A DNA stretch of 64,000 nucleotides from CAWBUW01 sp963792075 (GCA_963792075.1 CAWBUW010000007.1:372001-436000), one strand, 5' to 3'. Shown: positions 8,736 to 17,890, counted from the stretch's first letter. Made by a program: numbers and translations. Notes: generated by a model from the sequence alone, not told the origin.

Positions 8736-9737
8736 TTACGACCGCGGAGGTTCATCAACCGGTTTTCCGAAATATTTCGCTTTGTTCACAAGTGAGCGAG
8801 CCAATTTCACGCGCAATTCAACCAACCACTCCGGCTCATTTTCCCACTGTTCCTGGATCGACCTGGCGACGCGGGTATAGCCGTACAAATTGACAAAGCG
8901 TTCGAAAAGCGGTATAGCTGCGAAAATTCTATTGTCAATCTCATACTTGCTCCGATAGCCTGCGAGAAATACAGCTTGCTTTGGCAGATATTCGGAGGCG
9001 TCAATTTCGTCTTTGAGGCTTCCCAACGCTTGCACGAGATCCATGACATACCAATGGTACATGGCATCATCAAAGTCAATTGCACTGCAGGATTTGGTCA
9101 CAGGATCATAAAATACGTTATCTGGCTCAAAATCATAGTGGATCAGGCCGTAGTTCCCTGGATGAATGGGCAGCGTGGCGAATGTTTCTTTGAGCAGGTT
9201 CAACTCCTCCAGGGATGAGTTATCCAGTTCGAGGCCGTTTAATGTCTCGTCGATCCAATTGAATACATCCACGTGCGACCAGCGTCTTGCCTTGGGGGCA
9301 GTATATTCGCTTGATAATTTGTGGAGTTGTCCTAACGCCGCGCCATAAGCGAACAGGATTTCGTCCTCAAAACCTGATTCGCTGATCTGTGCCCCTGGAA
9401 CACGCTTGAAAACACTGGCAAAGTATTCGCCCCAGGGAGTACATTTCTGGACAAGCAACTCTTCGCTTTTTGCTGGCACGGGTTCTAGGGCGGGGAATTG
9501 TTTGCTATGCAAATAACCAAGAAAGTCAAGCTCAGCAAGGATGTTTTCTTTTTGTTTTTCTGAGGTGGGGCAACAGCGTAAAAAGCAGATTTCACCTTGC
9601 TGGCGAAATGGATAGATGGCATTGGCCGAGATGCGAAAATATTGGAACAGCTCCAGAGAGGAGGCATCGTATTCCCAATTCTTTAGCAGCATTTCTGCCA
9701 GAACGGGATTGTCAAAGAGATGTTTCAATTTCATCAT
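8736..9737 (-). CDS. Aminoglycoside phosphotransferase-fold kinase (APH family)
   Basis: A 333-residue protein with the bilobal APH/choline-kinase fold. The Brenner motif is HYDFEPDNVFYD, with catalytic Asp and metal-binding Asn, and the DFG-equivalent is AIDFDDA. The family phosphorylates small alcohols (homoserine, choline, fructosamine, aminoglycosides, macrolides). The substrate cannot be assigned, and no resistance context is visible. ATG at 9737 is followed by a second ATG; no clear Shine-Dalgarno is seen. The sequence looks more AT-rich and Lys/Glu-rich than its neighbours, which may indicate horizontal acquisition. It is divergent from the tRNA genes. Confidence -1.
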   Translation of the reverse strand: MMKLKHLFDNPVLAEMLLKNWEYDASSLELFQYFRISANAIYPFRQQGEICFLRCCPTSEKQKENILAELDFLGYLHSKQFPALEPVPAKSEELLVQKCTPWGEYFASVFKRVPGAQISESGFEDEILFAYGAALGQLHKLSSEYTAPKARRWSHVDVFNWIDETLNGLELDNSSLEELNLLKETFATLPIHPGNYGLIHYDFEPDNVFYDPVTKSCSAIDFDDAMYHWYVMDLVQALGSLKDEIDASEYLPKQAVFLAGYRSKYEIDNRIFAAIPLFERFVNLYGYTRVARSIQEQWENEPEWLVELRVKLARSLVNKAKYFGKPVDEPPRS

Positions 9738-9844
9738 GATATTTTTACTCGATTCAGTGATCGTACTACGTAGATTACATGAGCGCTGGGTTTCTTATTG
9801 TACTACTATCTTATTCATGTATTTTTGCAGCTACAAAACCGAGC

Positions 9845-9873
9845 TTGACATCTTTTGCCCTCTCAGGTAAAAT
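9845..9873 (+). promoter_or_regulatory. Promoter of the tRNA-Ala pair
   Basis: TTGACA (9845-9850) and TAAAAT (9868-9873) with a 17-base spacer; transcription would start about 13 bases before the first tRNA. Confidence -1.
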
Positions 9874-9892
9874 CCTTGCTACCCTGAAGCAA

Positions 9893-9965
9893 GGGCCTGT
9901 AGCGCAGTTGGGAGCGCGCTTCAATCGCACTGAAGAGGCCGAGGGTTCGAATCCCTCCAGGTCCA
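9893..9965 (+). tRNA. tRNA-Ala (anticodon CGC)
   Basis: A 73-nt cloverleaf: acceptor GGGCCTG/CAGGTCC, D arm GCGC AGTTGGGA GCGC, anticodon stem CTTCA/TGAAG with loop ATCGCAC (anticodon CGC), T arm GAGGG TTCGAAT CCCTC. The G3-U70 wobble, the main alanine identity element, is present. The 3' CCA is not encoded. It reads GCG. Confidence -1.
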
Positions 9966-10079
9966 CAGGGCCGGTAACAGTGATCAGTTGTGGTGTTCAG
10001 GGTTCAGTTTGGAGTAAGATGACTGATCACTGCACCCAGCCAAAACCGCTGACAACTGAGAACAAGTGAATTCCCGTAA

Positions 10080-10152
10080 GGGCCCATAGCGCAGTTGGGA
10101 GCGCGTCTCAATGGCATTGAGAAGGCCGAGGGTTCGAATCCCTCTGGGTCCA
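10080..10152 (+). tRNA. tRNA-Ala (anticodon GGC)
   Basis: A 73-nt cloverleaf with acceptor GGGCCCA/TGGGTCC (again G3-U70), anticodon stem TCTCA/TGAGA and loop ATGGCAT (anticodon GGC). The D arm and T arm are identical to the upstream tRNA-Ala, so this is a local duplication that has diverged in the anticodon and acceptor. CCA is not encoded. Confidence -1.
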
Positions 10153-10159
10153 CTCCAAC

Positions 10160-10192
10160 AACCAGCGGTTTGAGTTCAAACCGCTGGTTTGC
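10160..10192 (+). terminator. Hairpin after the tRNA pair, possible terminator
   Basis: A perfect 13-bp stem (10160-10172 with 10177-10189) and 4-nt loop AGTT, followed by only TTTG. It may end or process the tRNA transcript; the weak U-tract keeps this uncertain. Confidence -1.
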
Positions 10193-10194
10193 AT

Positions 10195-10490
10195 AATCAG
10201 GCCAGAGCAGGAGTAGTAAGCCATCTGCCAGCGAGCCGGGAGAGCGAGGTGTGAGCCCGGCATGATGTCCGCAGAATGTCAATAAAAGGCTGAACTCGCC
10301 TGCTGCCCGAGAGGGCAGGTCCGCAGGGTGAAAAGCAGCATCGACTGCCGTTAAACCCTGCTGCGGGTTTCGCCCGTTAACGCGAATTTGAGAGGCCTGG
10401 CAGCCAGCACTCGCTGTCTACCGGCAATTCGGGGTGGTACCGCGGAGTTAACCCTTCGTCCCTGTCGGGATGAAGGGTATTTTTTTACCT
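10195..10490 (+). promoter_or_regulatory. T-box leader, leucine (CUC specifier)
   Basis: The antiterminator signature GGTGGTACCGCGG is at about 10433-10445. In stem I AGCAGG (10206-10211) pairs with CCTGCT (10299-10304), enclosing AGTAGTA opposite GAACTCG. The latter is the specifier loop with codon CTC (10295-10297) followed by a purine. Uncharged tRNA-Leu(GAG) binding should stabilise the antiterminator and allow transcription into leuS when leucine is scarce. The downstream synthetase confirms the specificity. Confidence -1.
10451..10487 (+). terminator. T-box terminator
   Basis: ACCCTTCGTCCC pairs with GGGATGAAGGGT around TGTC and is followed by a run of T. It competes with the antiterminator just upstream. 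Confidence -1.
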
Positions 10491-10525
10491 GTTATTCATT
10501 GTGCGCGAAGCATACAATGAATAAC
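10491..10525. repeat. Palindrome with GCGAAGC apex in the leuS 5' UTR
   Basis: GTTATTCATTGT (10491-10502) pairs with ACAATGAATAAC (10514-10525), continuing with one wobble and one mismatch to apex GC-GAA-GC. It lies between the T-box terminator and the ribosome binding site, so it is part of the read-through mRNA. Confidence -1.
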
Positions 10526-10550
10526 CAAAATAATAAGGAAGGAGGTCAAG

Positions 10551-13079
10551 ATGTCCGGTCAAACTAAACATTGGCCAAAATACAATCCACAAGGCATTGA
10601 GCCGAAGTGGCAGCAATCCTGGCAGGAGGCGGGACTGTATCTTGCCTCCGAAGGCGGCGATAAACCCAAATACTATTGCCTGGAGTTCTTTCCTTACCCT
10701 TCAGGGGATGGGCTGCACGTGGGGCACTGCCGTAATTACATGCCCACGGATGTCATCTCGCGCTACAAGCGTATGCGCGGGTTTAATGTGCTGCACCCCA
10801 TGGGCTGGGACGCCTTTGGCGAGCCGGCCGAGCAGCATGCCATCGCGCACAATATCCATCCCGAAGAGACTACCCGGCGCAATACCGCCAATTTCCGCCG
10901 CCAGTTGACCTTGATGGGCTCCGGTTATGATTGGTCGCGGGAGATCTTCTCCTCGGATCCGCGCTACTACCGCTGGACACAGTATTTCTTTCTGCTGCTT
11001 TACCAGCGTGGGCTGGCCTATCGCGATACCAACTGGCAGTGGTGGTGCCCGACCTGCCAGACCACGCTGTCCAGCCACGAGGTGGCAGGGGGCGTGTGCT
11101 GGCGCGGTCACAGTGGCGTGATCCGCCGCGAAATCCCTGCCTGGTACTTCCGCATTACGGATTATGCTGACCGCCTGTTGGAGGGGCTGGAGCGCATTGA
11201 TTGGCCGGAAAGCATCAAAGCCATGCAGCGCAACTGGATTGGCCGCTCCGAGGGAGTCGAAATCCACTTCGCAGTGGAGGACCTGCCAGGAGAGACCATC
11301 CCGGTCTTCACCACTCGCCCGGATACGGTCTTTGGCGTGACCTTTTTCGTGCTCGCGCCGGAGCATCCGCTGGTCGAGCGCCTGGCAGCGCCCGCGCAGC
11401 GCGCCACGGTGGACTCATACGTGGCCGAAGCTTCCCGGCGCAGTGAGTTAGAGCGCCTGGCCGAGACACGCCAGAAAAGCGGCGTGTTTACGGGCAGGCA
11501 TGTAGTCAACCCGGTGAACGGTGACCGCATCCCGGTCTGGGTGGCAGATTATGTGCTGCTCAGCTATGGCACCGGTGCGGTGATGGGTGTGCCGGCCCAT
11601 GACGAGCGCGATTTTTCTTTTGCGCAGCAGTTTGGGCTGCCAGTGAAAATGGTGATTGAAGAAAAAGATGAAGGCGGAAGGACGAAAGAGGCCCTCACCC
11701 CAACCCCTCCCCCAACGGGGGAGGGGCAAGATGTGAAGGGCGCTTACACCGGGGATGGGGTGATGGTAAATTCGAGAGAGTTTAATGGATTGGACAATCG
11801 CCAGGCAATACCCCGCATCGTCGACTGGCTGGAGGCCAGAGGCCTGGGCAAACGCTCGGTCCAGTACCGCATGCGGGACTGGCTGATCAGCCGCCAGCGT
11901 TATTGGGGCGCGCCTATCCCGATGGTGCACTGTCCGCAGTGCGGCATCCAGCCCGTCCCGGCCGCGGACCTTCCTGTTTTGCTGCCCCACATGGATGACT
12001 TCCGCCCCGATGGCTCTGGGCGTTCACCCTTGGGGCGCGTGCCTGAGTTCGCCAACACGACCTGCCCAAAGTGCGGCGGACCGGCGCAGCGCGAGATGGA
12101 TACCATGGGCGGCTTTGCCTGCTCATCCTGGTATTTCTTGCGCTTTACCAGCCCGCACTATGACCAGGGTCCGTTCGACCCGCAAGCCATGCGTTACTGG
12201 ATGCCAGTGGATCTGTACGTTGGCGGCGCAGAACATGCGGTGCTGCATTTGCTCTATGCCCGTTTCTGGACCATGGTAATGTATGATGCCGGGCTGCTGC
12301 CCTTTGATGAACCTTTCCCGCGCTTGCGCAACCAGGGCCAGTTGATGGGTCCGGATGGGCAGCGCATGTCGAAAAGCCGCGGCAATACGATCACACCGGA
12401 TGAGGTCGTCCAATCGCACGGAGCAGACTCTCTGCGTATTTACGAGATGTTCATGGCGCCGTTTGAAGCTGACGTGGATTGGTCCACAGACGGGATCAAT
12501 GGGGCACGGCGCTTCCTGAACAAGATCTGGATGCTGACCGGCGACACCTACGCCCTGAGTCAGAACAGCACGGTGCTGGATGCCGGGCTGGAACGTTGGC
12601 GGCACCGTGCTATCCGGCAGGCTGGCGAGCGTATTGAAGGATTCCGCTTCAACACTATGGTCTCTGCTTTGATGGAATTCAGCAACGTTTTATCCGAACG
12701 CTACCGCAGCGGCGCCTGGCAGACGGCGACATTCCATCAGTGCCTGGAAACTTTGCTGCTGCTCCTGGCGCCGGTTGCGCCGCACATCGCCGATGAGCTG
12801 TGGTCCCTGACCGGGCATACCGCATCTGTACACCAACAGCCCTGGCCTACCTTTGATCCTGACCTGGCGCGCAGTGAATCGATCCAGGTCGCGGTGCAAG
12901 TAGACGGGAAGGCGCGAGATGTAATTGAAGTCACCCCCGAGATGTCTGCGGAGGAGGTGCAGGCGCTGGCGCTGGCGCAGCCGCGCGTCCAGCAGCACCT
13001 GGCGAGCCGCGCCGTGAAGCGTGTGGTCTATGTACCGGGCAGGATTGTGAATATTGTGACGGAGCCATTCTTGGTATAA
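10551..13079 (+). CDS. leuS: Leucyl-tRNA synthetase, first copy
   Basis: An 842-residue class I synthetase charging tRNA-Leu. The HIGH signature is HVGH (56-59) and KMSKS is RMSKS (about 604). The CP1 editing domain shows the threonine-rich FTTRPDT and GTGAVMGVPAHDERD. WYF and zinc-type CPTC/CPKC knuckles are present. GGAGG precedes ATG. Expression is under the leucine T-box upstream. At residues about 374-395, inside CP1, a proline-rich tract (TPTPPPTGEG) comes from an in-frame palindromic insert (see 11672). It is followed 80 bases later by a second, divergent LeuRS gene. Confidence -1.
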   Translation: MSGQTKHWPKYNPQGIEPKWQQSWQEAGLYLASEGGDKPKYYCLEFFPYPSGDGLHVGHCRNYMPTDVISRYKRMRGFNVLHPMGWDAFGEPAEQHAIAHNIHPEETTRRNTANFRRQLTLMGSGYDWSREIFSSDPRYYRWTQYFFLLLYQRGLAYRDTNWQWWCPTCQTTLSSHEVAGGVCWRGHSGVIRREIPAWYFRITDYADRLLEGLERIDWPESIKAMQRNWIGRSEGVEIHFAVEDLPGETIPVFTTRPDTVFGVTFFVLAPEHPLVERLAAPAQRATVDSYVAEASRRSELERLAETRQKSGVFTGRHVVNPVNGDRIPVWVADYVLLSYGTGAVMGVPAHDERDFSFAQQFGLPVKMVIEEKDEGGRTKEALTPTPPPTGEGQDVKGAYTGDGVMVNSREFNGLDNRQAIPRIVDWLEARGLGKRSVQYRMRDWLISRQRYWGAPIPMVHCPQCGIQPVPAADLPVLLPHMDDFRPDGSGRSPLGRVPEFANTTCPKCGGPAQREMDTMGGFACSSWYFLRFTSPHYDQGPFDPQAMRYWMPVDLYVGGAEHAVLHLLYARFWTMVMYDAGLLPFDEPFPRLRNQGQLMGPDGQRMSKSRGNTITPDEVVQSHGADSLRIYEMFMAPFEADVDWSTDGINGARRFLNKIWMLTGDTYALSQNSTVLDAGLERWRHRAIRQAGERIEGFRFNTMVSALMEFSNVLSERYRSGAWQTATFHQCLETLLLLLAPVAPHIADELWSLTGHTASVHQQPWPTFDPDLARSESIQVAVQVDGKARDVIEVTPEMSAEEVQALALAQPRVQQHLASRAVKRVVYVPGRIVNIVTEPFLV
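11672..11735. repeat. Palindromic insert inside leuS coding sequence
   Basis: CCCCTCCCCC (11704-11713), AAC, GGGGGAGGGG (11717-11726) form a perfect 10-bp hairpin in a low-complexity CCCTCACCCCAACCCC context. This resembles intergenic repeat sequence and not LeuRS coding sequence. The reading frame is kept. Confidence -1.
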
Positions 13080-13106
13080 TCTTCTCCTATCGCCTTTTTA
13101 GACTGG

Positions 13107-13145
13107 TTGTATGGTGTGTGGGTGCAACCCATACACTCTATAACT
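13107..13145. repeat. Degenerate palindrome between the two leuS genes
   Basis: A 17-position stem with one mismatch and several wobbles around loop TGCAA. It looks like an older, eroded member of the intergenic hairpin class. Confidence -1.
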
Positions 13146-13159
13146 AAAACGGAGTCAAA

Positions 13160-15946
13160 ATGCCTGAAACGCCGAACTTCAACCCAAATGAAATCGAACG
13201 CCGCTGGCAGGAACGCTGGGAAAAAGACCAGCTCTACCGCTCGGTGATTGATCCCTCCAAACCGAAGCACTACGCATTGACCATGCTGCCTTACCCCTCA
13301 GGGGACCTGCATATCGGTCACTGGTATGCCATGTCGCCTTCGGATGCCCGTGCCCGCTACATGCGTATGCGCGGCTACAACGTGCTCTTCCCGATGGGCT
13401 TCGATGCTTTTGGCCTGCCCGCTGAGAATGCAGCCATCAAGCGCGGCATCCACCCGAAGAAGTGGACCTATGCGAACATGGATAAGATGCGCCAGCAGTT
13501 GAAGAGCATGGGCGCCATGTTTGACTGGAAGCGTGAAGCGCGCTCCTGTGACCCGGAATACTATCGCTGGACACAGTGGTTCTTCTCCCAGCTCTATAAG
13601 CATGGGCTGGCTTACCGTAAAAAATCGCCGGTCGATTGGTGCCCGAACTGCAACACCACCCTGGCGCGCGAGCAGGTCTGGGGGGATGACCGTCATTGTG
13701 AGCGCTGTGGAACGCCGGTGATCAAGCGCGACCTGGAGCAGTGGTTCTTCAAAATTACCAATTACGCCGACGAGCTGCTCGATTTCTCGGGCATGGATTG
13801 GCCTGAGCGGGTGCGCACGCTGCAAACAAACTGGATCAACCGCTCGGAGGGCGCTTCGGTGATCTTCCATACCGAACAAGGTGATCCCTTGGAAATCTTT
13901 ACTACACGACCGGATACGCTGTGGGGCGCCACCTTCATGGTCCTGGCACCGGAACATCCCCTGGTCGGTAAGCTTACCACACCGGACCGCCTGGCAGAAG
14001 TGGAAGCTTACAAGCAGGCGGCCGCGCGCCAATCAGATATTGATCGTGAAGCGGTGGATAAAGAAAAGACCGGCGTATTTACCGGTGGGTATGCGCTCAA
14101 TCCCGTCAATGGCAAGCGTATCCCGGTCTGGATTGCGGATTACGTGCTGATGACTTATGGCACCGGGGCGATCATGGCTGTACCGGCGCATGATGAACGT
14201 GATTTCGCTTTCGCCATCAAGTTTGGCTTGCCCATCATCCCGGTAATCGAGCGCAGCGACGGGCTGAGCAAAAGCCTGGTCTTCCCTGGGTCGGTCACCA
14301 GCGGCTTTGGAAAGCTGCTGGAAGAGGCCGGGATCAAGTTCTTTGCGGATAAGGTCGGTGACCTGGGCGAAGGGCTATTCGTGACCCTGCAGCGCGATCA
14401 GGTGGACGCCTACGTAGCTTTGATACGCCAGCATTTGCAGCCGGGGAACTGGAACGAGATCGTCGGCTCGCGCTGGCTGTTTGTATTCGATGACGGTGTG
14501 CAAGCCCTGGACTCGGTTGAGTCCGACCAGGCCATCCTGGCGCGCTGCAAGGCCATTTTCCCGCCGGTGAGCCACAACCGGACCGTGATGGAAATGGTCA
14601 ACAGCCTGCCGTTTTATAAAGATGTGCTGTTCCACCCCGAATATGGCACGATGATCCACTCGGGACAGTTCAGCGGCACTCCGGGGGATATGGCCAAACG
14701 CAAGGTGACCGAATGGCTGGAGAGCCGCGGCGAGGGGAAAATAGCGGTTAACTATCGCCTGCGCGATTGGCTGATCTCTCGCCAGCGTTATTGGGGCGCG
14801 CCCATCCCCATGGTGAATTGCCCGCAAGACGGTTGGCAGCCGGTGCCGGATGACCAGCTTCCTGTGCGCCTGCCGGATGACGTGGCCTGGAAGCCCACCG
14901 GAGAGAGTCCGCTCAAGCTGCACCCCACCTGGAAATTGACGACCTGCCCGGTGTGTGGGGGCCCTGCTGAACGCGAAACCGACACCATGGACACGTTCAT
15001 GTGCTCTTCATGGTACCACCTGCGTTACCTCAGCCCGGAGTATGACCAGGGACCCTTCGACCCGGCGGAATACGCCTACTGGATGCCCGTGGATTCTTAC
15101 ACTGGTGGGATCGAGCATGCCACCATGCACCTGATCTATACCCGCTTTTTCCACAAAGCCGGGCGGGATATGGGCATCATGCAAGGCTCTGAGCCGATGA
15201 TTGCACTTCATAACCAGGGTATGGTGCTAGGCGAAGATCACGAGAAAATGTCCAAGAGCCGCGGCAATGTGATCGCTCCTGATCCGCTGGTCAAGCGCTA
15301 TGGCGCAGATACCGTGCGCGCTTACTTGATGTTCTTTGCCCGTTGGGATATGGGCGCCCCCTGGAACAGCAGCGGCATCGAAGGATCATCGCGTTGGGTG
15401 CGCCGTACCTGGGCACTATTCACTGAACCAGCCTCCGGTGGAAACCCGACACAGGAAACACGTCAGGCTCTGCGCCGCAAGGTGCACCAGACGCTGCGGA
15501 GGGTGACGCATGACTTTGAGCGCTTCGAGTTCAACACGATCGTCTCAGGCTTGATGGAACTTCTGAACGAAATGTACAAAGCTCGCGAAGCAGGCGCGGT
15601 GGGTACGCCTGAGTGGGCAGAAGCGCAGGACTTGTACCTGCGTATGATGGCGCCTATCACGCCGCATATCGCTGAAGAGCTGTGGCAGCGCCTGGGCAAG
15701 CCGTATTCGATCCACACTCAACCCTGGCCGGCGGTGGATGAAACCGCGGTGCAGGAAGATATGATCACGCTCCCCGTACAGTTGAACGGCAAACTGCGCG
15801 ACCGCGTGGTTGTGCCGGTTGGCACCAGCGATGCTGAAATCCGCGCCGCGGCGCTTGCCAGCGAAGGCGTGCAGCGCCACCTGGAAGGCCGTGAGCCGAA
15901 GAAGGTGATCATTGTGCCGGGGAAACTGGTAAATATCGTAGGTTAA
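13160..15946 (+). CDS. leuS: Leucyl-tRNA synthetase, second copy
   Basis: A 928-residue LeuRS with HIGH as HIGH (51-54), EKMSKS (about 695-700), and an editing domain with FTTRPDT and GTGAIMAVPAHDERD. It differs widely from the first copy, so this is not a recent duplication. Residues about 365-500 hold an extra segment of roughly 100-130 residues inserted in the CP1 region, absent from the first copy, with no motif I recognise. The C-terminus ends KKVIIVPGKLVNIVG, the standard tRNA-binding tail. Both copies retain catalytic and editing signatures, so both may be active. It probably shares the T-box transcript. Confidence -1.
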   Translation: MPETPNFNPNEIERRWQERWEKDQLYRSVIDPSKPKHYALTMLPYPSGDLHIGHWYAMSPSDARARYMRMRGYNVLFPMGFDAFGLPAENAAIKRGIHPKKWTYANMDKMRQQLKSMGAMFDWKREARSCDPEYYRWTQWFFSQLYKHGLAYRKKSPVDWCPNCNTTLAREQVWGDDRHCERCGTPVIKRDLEQWFFKITNYADELLDFSGMDWPERVRTLQTNWINRSEGASVIFHTEQGDPLEIFTTRPDTLWGATFMVLAPEHPLVGKLTTPDRLAEVEAYKQAAARQSDIDREAVDKEKTGVFTGGYALNPVNGKRIPVWIADYVLMTYGTGAIMAVPAHDERDFAFAIKFGLPIIPVIERSDGLSKSLVFPGSVTSGFGKLLEEAGIKFFADKVGDLGEGLFVTLQRDQVDAYVALIRQHLQPGNWNEIVGSRWLFVFDDGVQALDSVESDQAILARCKAIFPPVSHNRTVMEMVNSLPFYKDVLFHPEYGTMIHSGQFSGTPGDMAKRKVTEWLESRGEGKIAVNYRLRDWLISRQRYWGAPIPMVNCPQDGWQPVPDDQLPVRLPDDVAWKPTGESPLKLHPTWKLTTCPVCGGPAERETDTMDTFMCSSWYHLRYLSPEYDQGPFDPAEYAYWMPVDSYTGGIEHATMHLIYTRFFHKAGRDMGIMQGSEPMIALHNQGMVLGEDHEKMSKSRGNVIAPDPLVKRYGADTVRAYLMFFARWDMGAPWNSSGIEGSSRWVRRTWALFTEPASGGNPTQETRQALRRKVHQTLRRVTHDFERFEFNTIVSGLMELLNEMYKAREAGAVGTPEWAEAQDLYLRMMAPITPHIAEELWQRLGKPYSIHTQPWPAVDETAVQEDMITLPVQLNGKLRDRVVVPVGTSDAEIRAAALASEGVQRHLEGREPKKVIIVPGKLVNIVG

Positions 15947-15973
15947 ATAAATTTGGGATTTGTTATTCTAAAA

Positions 15974-16873
15974 ATGAAGATACGCCCTTGGATATTCTGC
16001 GCGCTGGCTCTTCTACTCGCCGCGTGCAGCCAGGCTGCACCTGATGTCGAAGAGCCCACCGAGACCCCCTGTGTTGAATCTGCGCCATGCCTGGTTCCAG
16101 CAGACACAGCGGATCCTATGGGGGCGGGGCTTAATCCCGCCCCTTCGGTGGTCGGACCAAGCGCAGTAGGGCCTGCACCTGAAGTGGCGTCTCCCACGCC
16201 CACAAGACTGGTTGTATCTGAACCGGCTTTGCCAACCACGACGCCAGAAGCTGTTTTGCTTCCCAGTCCCACGCCAACATTTCAAATCTGCTCGCCCCTG
16301 GGCTGGGAAACGCTGCCCGAGCTGGCAGAGATCGTGGGCGACCCTTACAAGCCGCCGCCGCCGGAACGCGCCGAAGAGCGCCACCACGGCGTGGATTTCT
16401 CGCACTGGTCACGCAAAGGCCACCCCAGCATTGAGGGCGAACCCGTGCAGGCGGTTCTACCCGGCATCATCGCCGCCTCAATTGCAAACCGCCTGCCTTA
16501 TGGGAATATGCTGATCATTGAGACCTCCCAGGAGAGGCTGCCTGCGGCGCTGGTCACTGCTTTAGACCTGCAGCCCGGCCAGTCGCTTTACCTGCTCTAC
16601 GCGCATATGCAGCAGCCGCCCACGCTAAAGCTGGGCGACGAAGTCGTTTGTGGGCAGGTGCTAGGCCCTGTGGGTGCGGTGGGCTATAACGTGGTCAATG
16701 CCCACCTCCATCTGGAGACGCGCCGCGGCCCGGCGGAGGTGCGCTTCGAGTCCATGGCCTTCTATACCACCGATGCCACGCTGGAAGAAATGGCGAACTA
16801 CCAGCGCTGGCGCACCGGCGGTGAGTTCGTCCATTTTGATCCGTTCAAGCTGCTGAACGCGGTGCTGCCGTAA
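15974..16873 (+). CDS. M23-type (LytM) peptidase-like lipoprotein
   Basis: About 299 residues. A signal peptide with lipobox LLLAAC marks a lipid-anchored exported protein. A Pro/Thr/Val-rich linker of about 90 residues follows, then a LytM-like domain with HHGVDFS (H-x3-D ligand pair), YAHMQQPP, and HLHLE (catalytic and metal His). Length and motifs fit a peptidoglycan or peptide endopeptidase, or a degenerate scaffold. The start MKIRPW is preferred because it opens the signal peptide directly; an ATG 21 bases upstream is possible. Neither start has a clear Shine-Dalgarno. Confidence -1.
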   Translation: MKIRPWIFCALALLLAACSQAAPDVEEPTETPCVESAPCLVPADTADPMGAGLNPAPSVVGPSAVGPAPEVASPTPTRLVVSEPALPTTTPEAVLLPSPTPTFQICSPLGWETLPELAEIVGDPYKPPPPERAEERHHGVDFSHWSRKGHPSIEGEPVQAVLPGIIAASIANRLPYGNMLIIETSQERLPAALVTALDLQPGQSLYLLYAHMQQPPTLKLGDEVVCGQVLGPVGAVGYNVVNAHLHLETRRGPAEVRFESMAFYTTDATLEEMANYQRWRTGGEFVHFDPFKLLNAVLP

Positions 16874-16930
16874 TTTTGAAAAAAGAGGGCCACCACGGAG
16901 TCACAGCCAGCATAGAGAAAACTGCTTAGT

Positions 16931-17746
16931 CTATGTGTGCCGCTGGCGGGCGATTTCGTACAGGAAAATCGAGGCGGCGTTGGCTACATTCAGCGAGGTG
17001 GCAGAGCCGGACATAGGAATGGTCACCAGGGCGTCGCATAGGGCGCGCATGTTCTGGCTCAGGCCATGAGTCTCGTTGCCGATCAGTAAAATGATTGGGG
17101 GGCGAAAATCTTGGGCATGCAGAGGGAGAGCAGCCCGGGCACTGGTCCCCACCACCTGCCAGCCGTCAGGGCGCTGCTTCAACTGCTCTATCCACGCAAC
17201 CAGCGGGGCCAGCGAAGCCAGGCGCACAGCGGGCACACTGAAGAATGAACCTGTGGTTGCCCGGATGGTTTCGGGATCATATAAATCTGCCGCGTGGCCG
17301 GTGATCACCAGCCCATCTGCTCCCAAGGCGTCGCACGAACGCAGGATGGAGCCCAGGTTGCCGGGGCTGGCGGGACGGTCCAGGACAACGACCAGATGGG
17401 TCGCCGGGATGCGCCCCAGGTCGTCAGGGGGGATGGCTGCCAGGGCTAACAGCTCGGAGGTGTCTTCTTTTTGGCTCAACTTTTGTTGGAGTGAGAACGA
17501 AAGCTCGTAGTGCTGTGAGGCGGGAGCACGAAGCAAGATGCTTTCTGCCCAATCCGAAAGCCTTCTTTCGCGGGAGTACACCCAGGCGTTGATCTTCCAG
17601 CCATCCTGCAAGGCCTGGTTGATGGCGCGCACCCCTTCGACAAAGAATTCTCCGGAAGACTGGCGCTTAACGCGGTTGCGACGCAGCGTTTCAATGTATT
17701 GAAAGTCGCTGTTTTCCGAGTGAATTTTGATCAGGGTGGGTTTCAT
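16931..17746 (-). CDS. SpoU/TrmH-family RNA 2'-O-methyltransferase
   Basis: A 271-residue SPOUT methyltransferase. The N-terminal substrate-binding domain (FFVEGVRAINQAL) is followed by the knot domain with LDRPASPGNLGSILR (motif 1), LIGNETHGLS (motif 2) and IPMSGSATSLNVANAASIF (motif 3). It transfers methyl from SAM to a ribose 2'-OH in rRNA or tRNA; the exact site is unknown. The start MKPTLIKI at 17746 is preferred over ATG 17824. TATAAT lies about 21 bases before it, so the 5' UTR is short. Divergent from the next gene. Confidence -1.
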   Translation of the reverse strand: MKPTLIKIHSENSDFQYIETLRRNRVKRQSSGEFFVEGVRAINQALQDGWKINAWVYSRERRLSDWAESILLRAPASQHYELSFSLQQKLSQKEDTSELLALAAIPPDDLGRIPATHLVVVLDRPASPGNLGSILRSCDALGADGLVITGHAADLYDPETIRATTGSFFSVPAVRLASLAPLVAWIEQLKQRPDGWQVVGTSARAALPLHAQDFRPPIILLIGNETHGLSQNMRALCDALVTIPMSGSATSLNVANAASIFLYEIARQRHT

Positions 17747-17890
17747 AGCGATTAACTGTGGGTTATTATAGCGCATATCTTGTACGTTATGATTCGTGCT
17801 AAAATCCATCCAGGGGATTGGCACCTAACCAGTATCTTACCAGATGCAGTGTATAGGATCTACAACCCAAGAGGTTGAAGGAGAGAATCC

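Noticed and set aside
8736..9737. Aminoglycoside resistance gene
   Set aside because: The APH fold is shared by many kinases; no resistance subfamily signature or mobile context is present.
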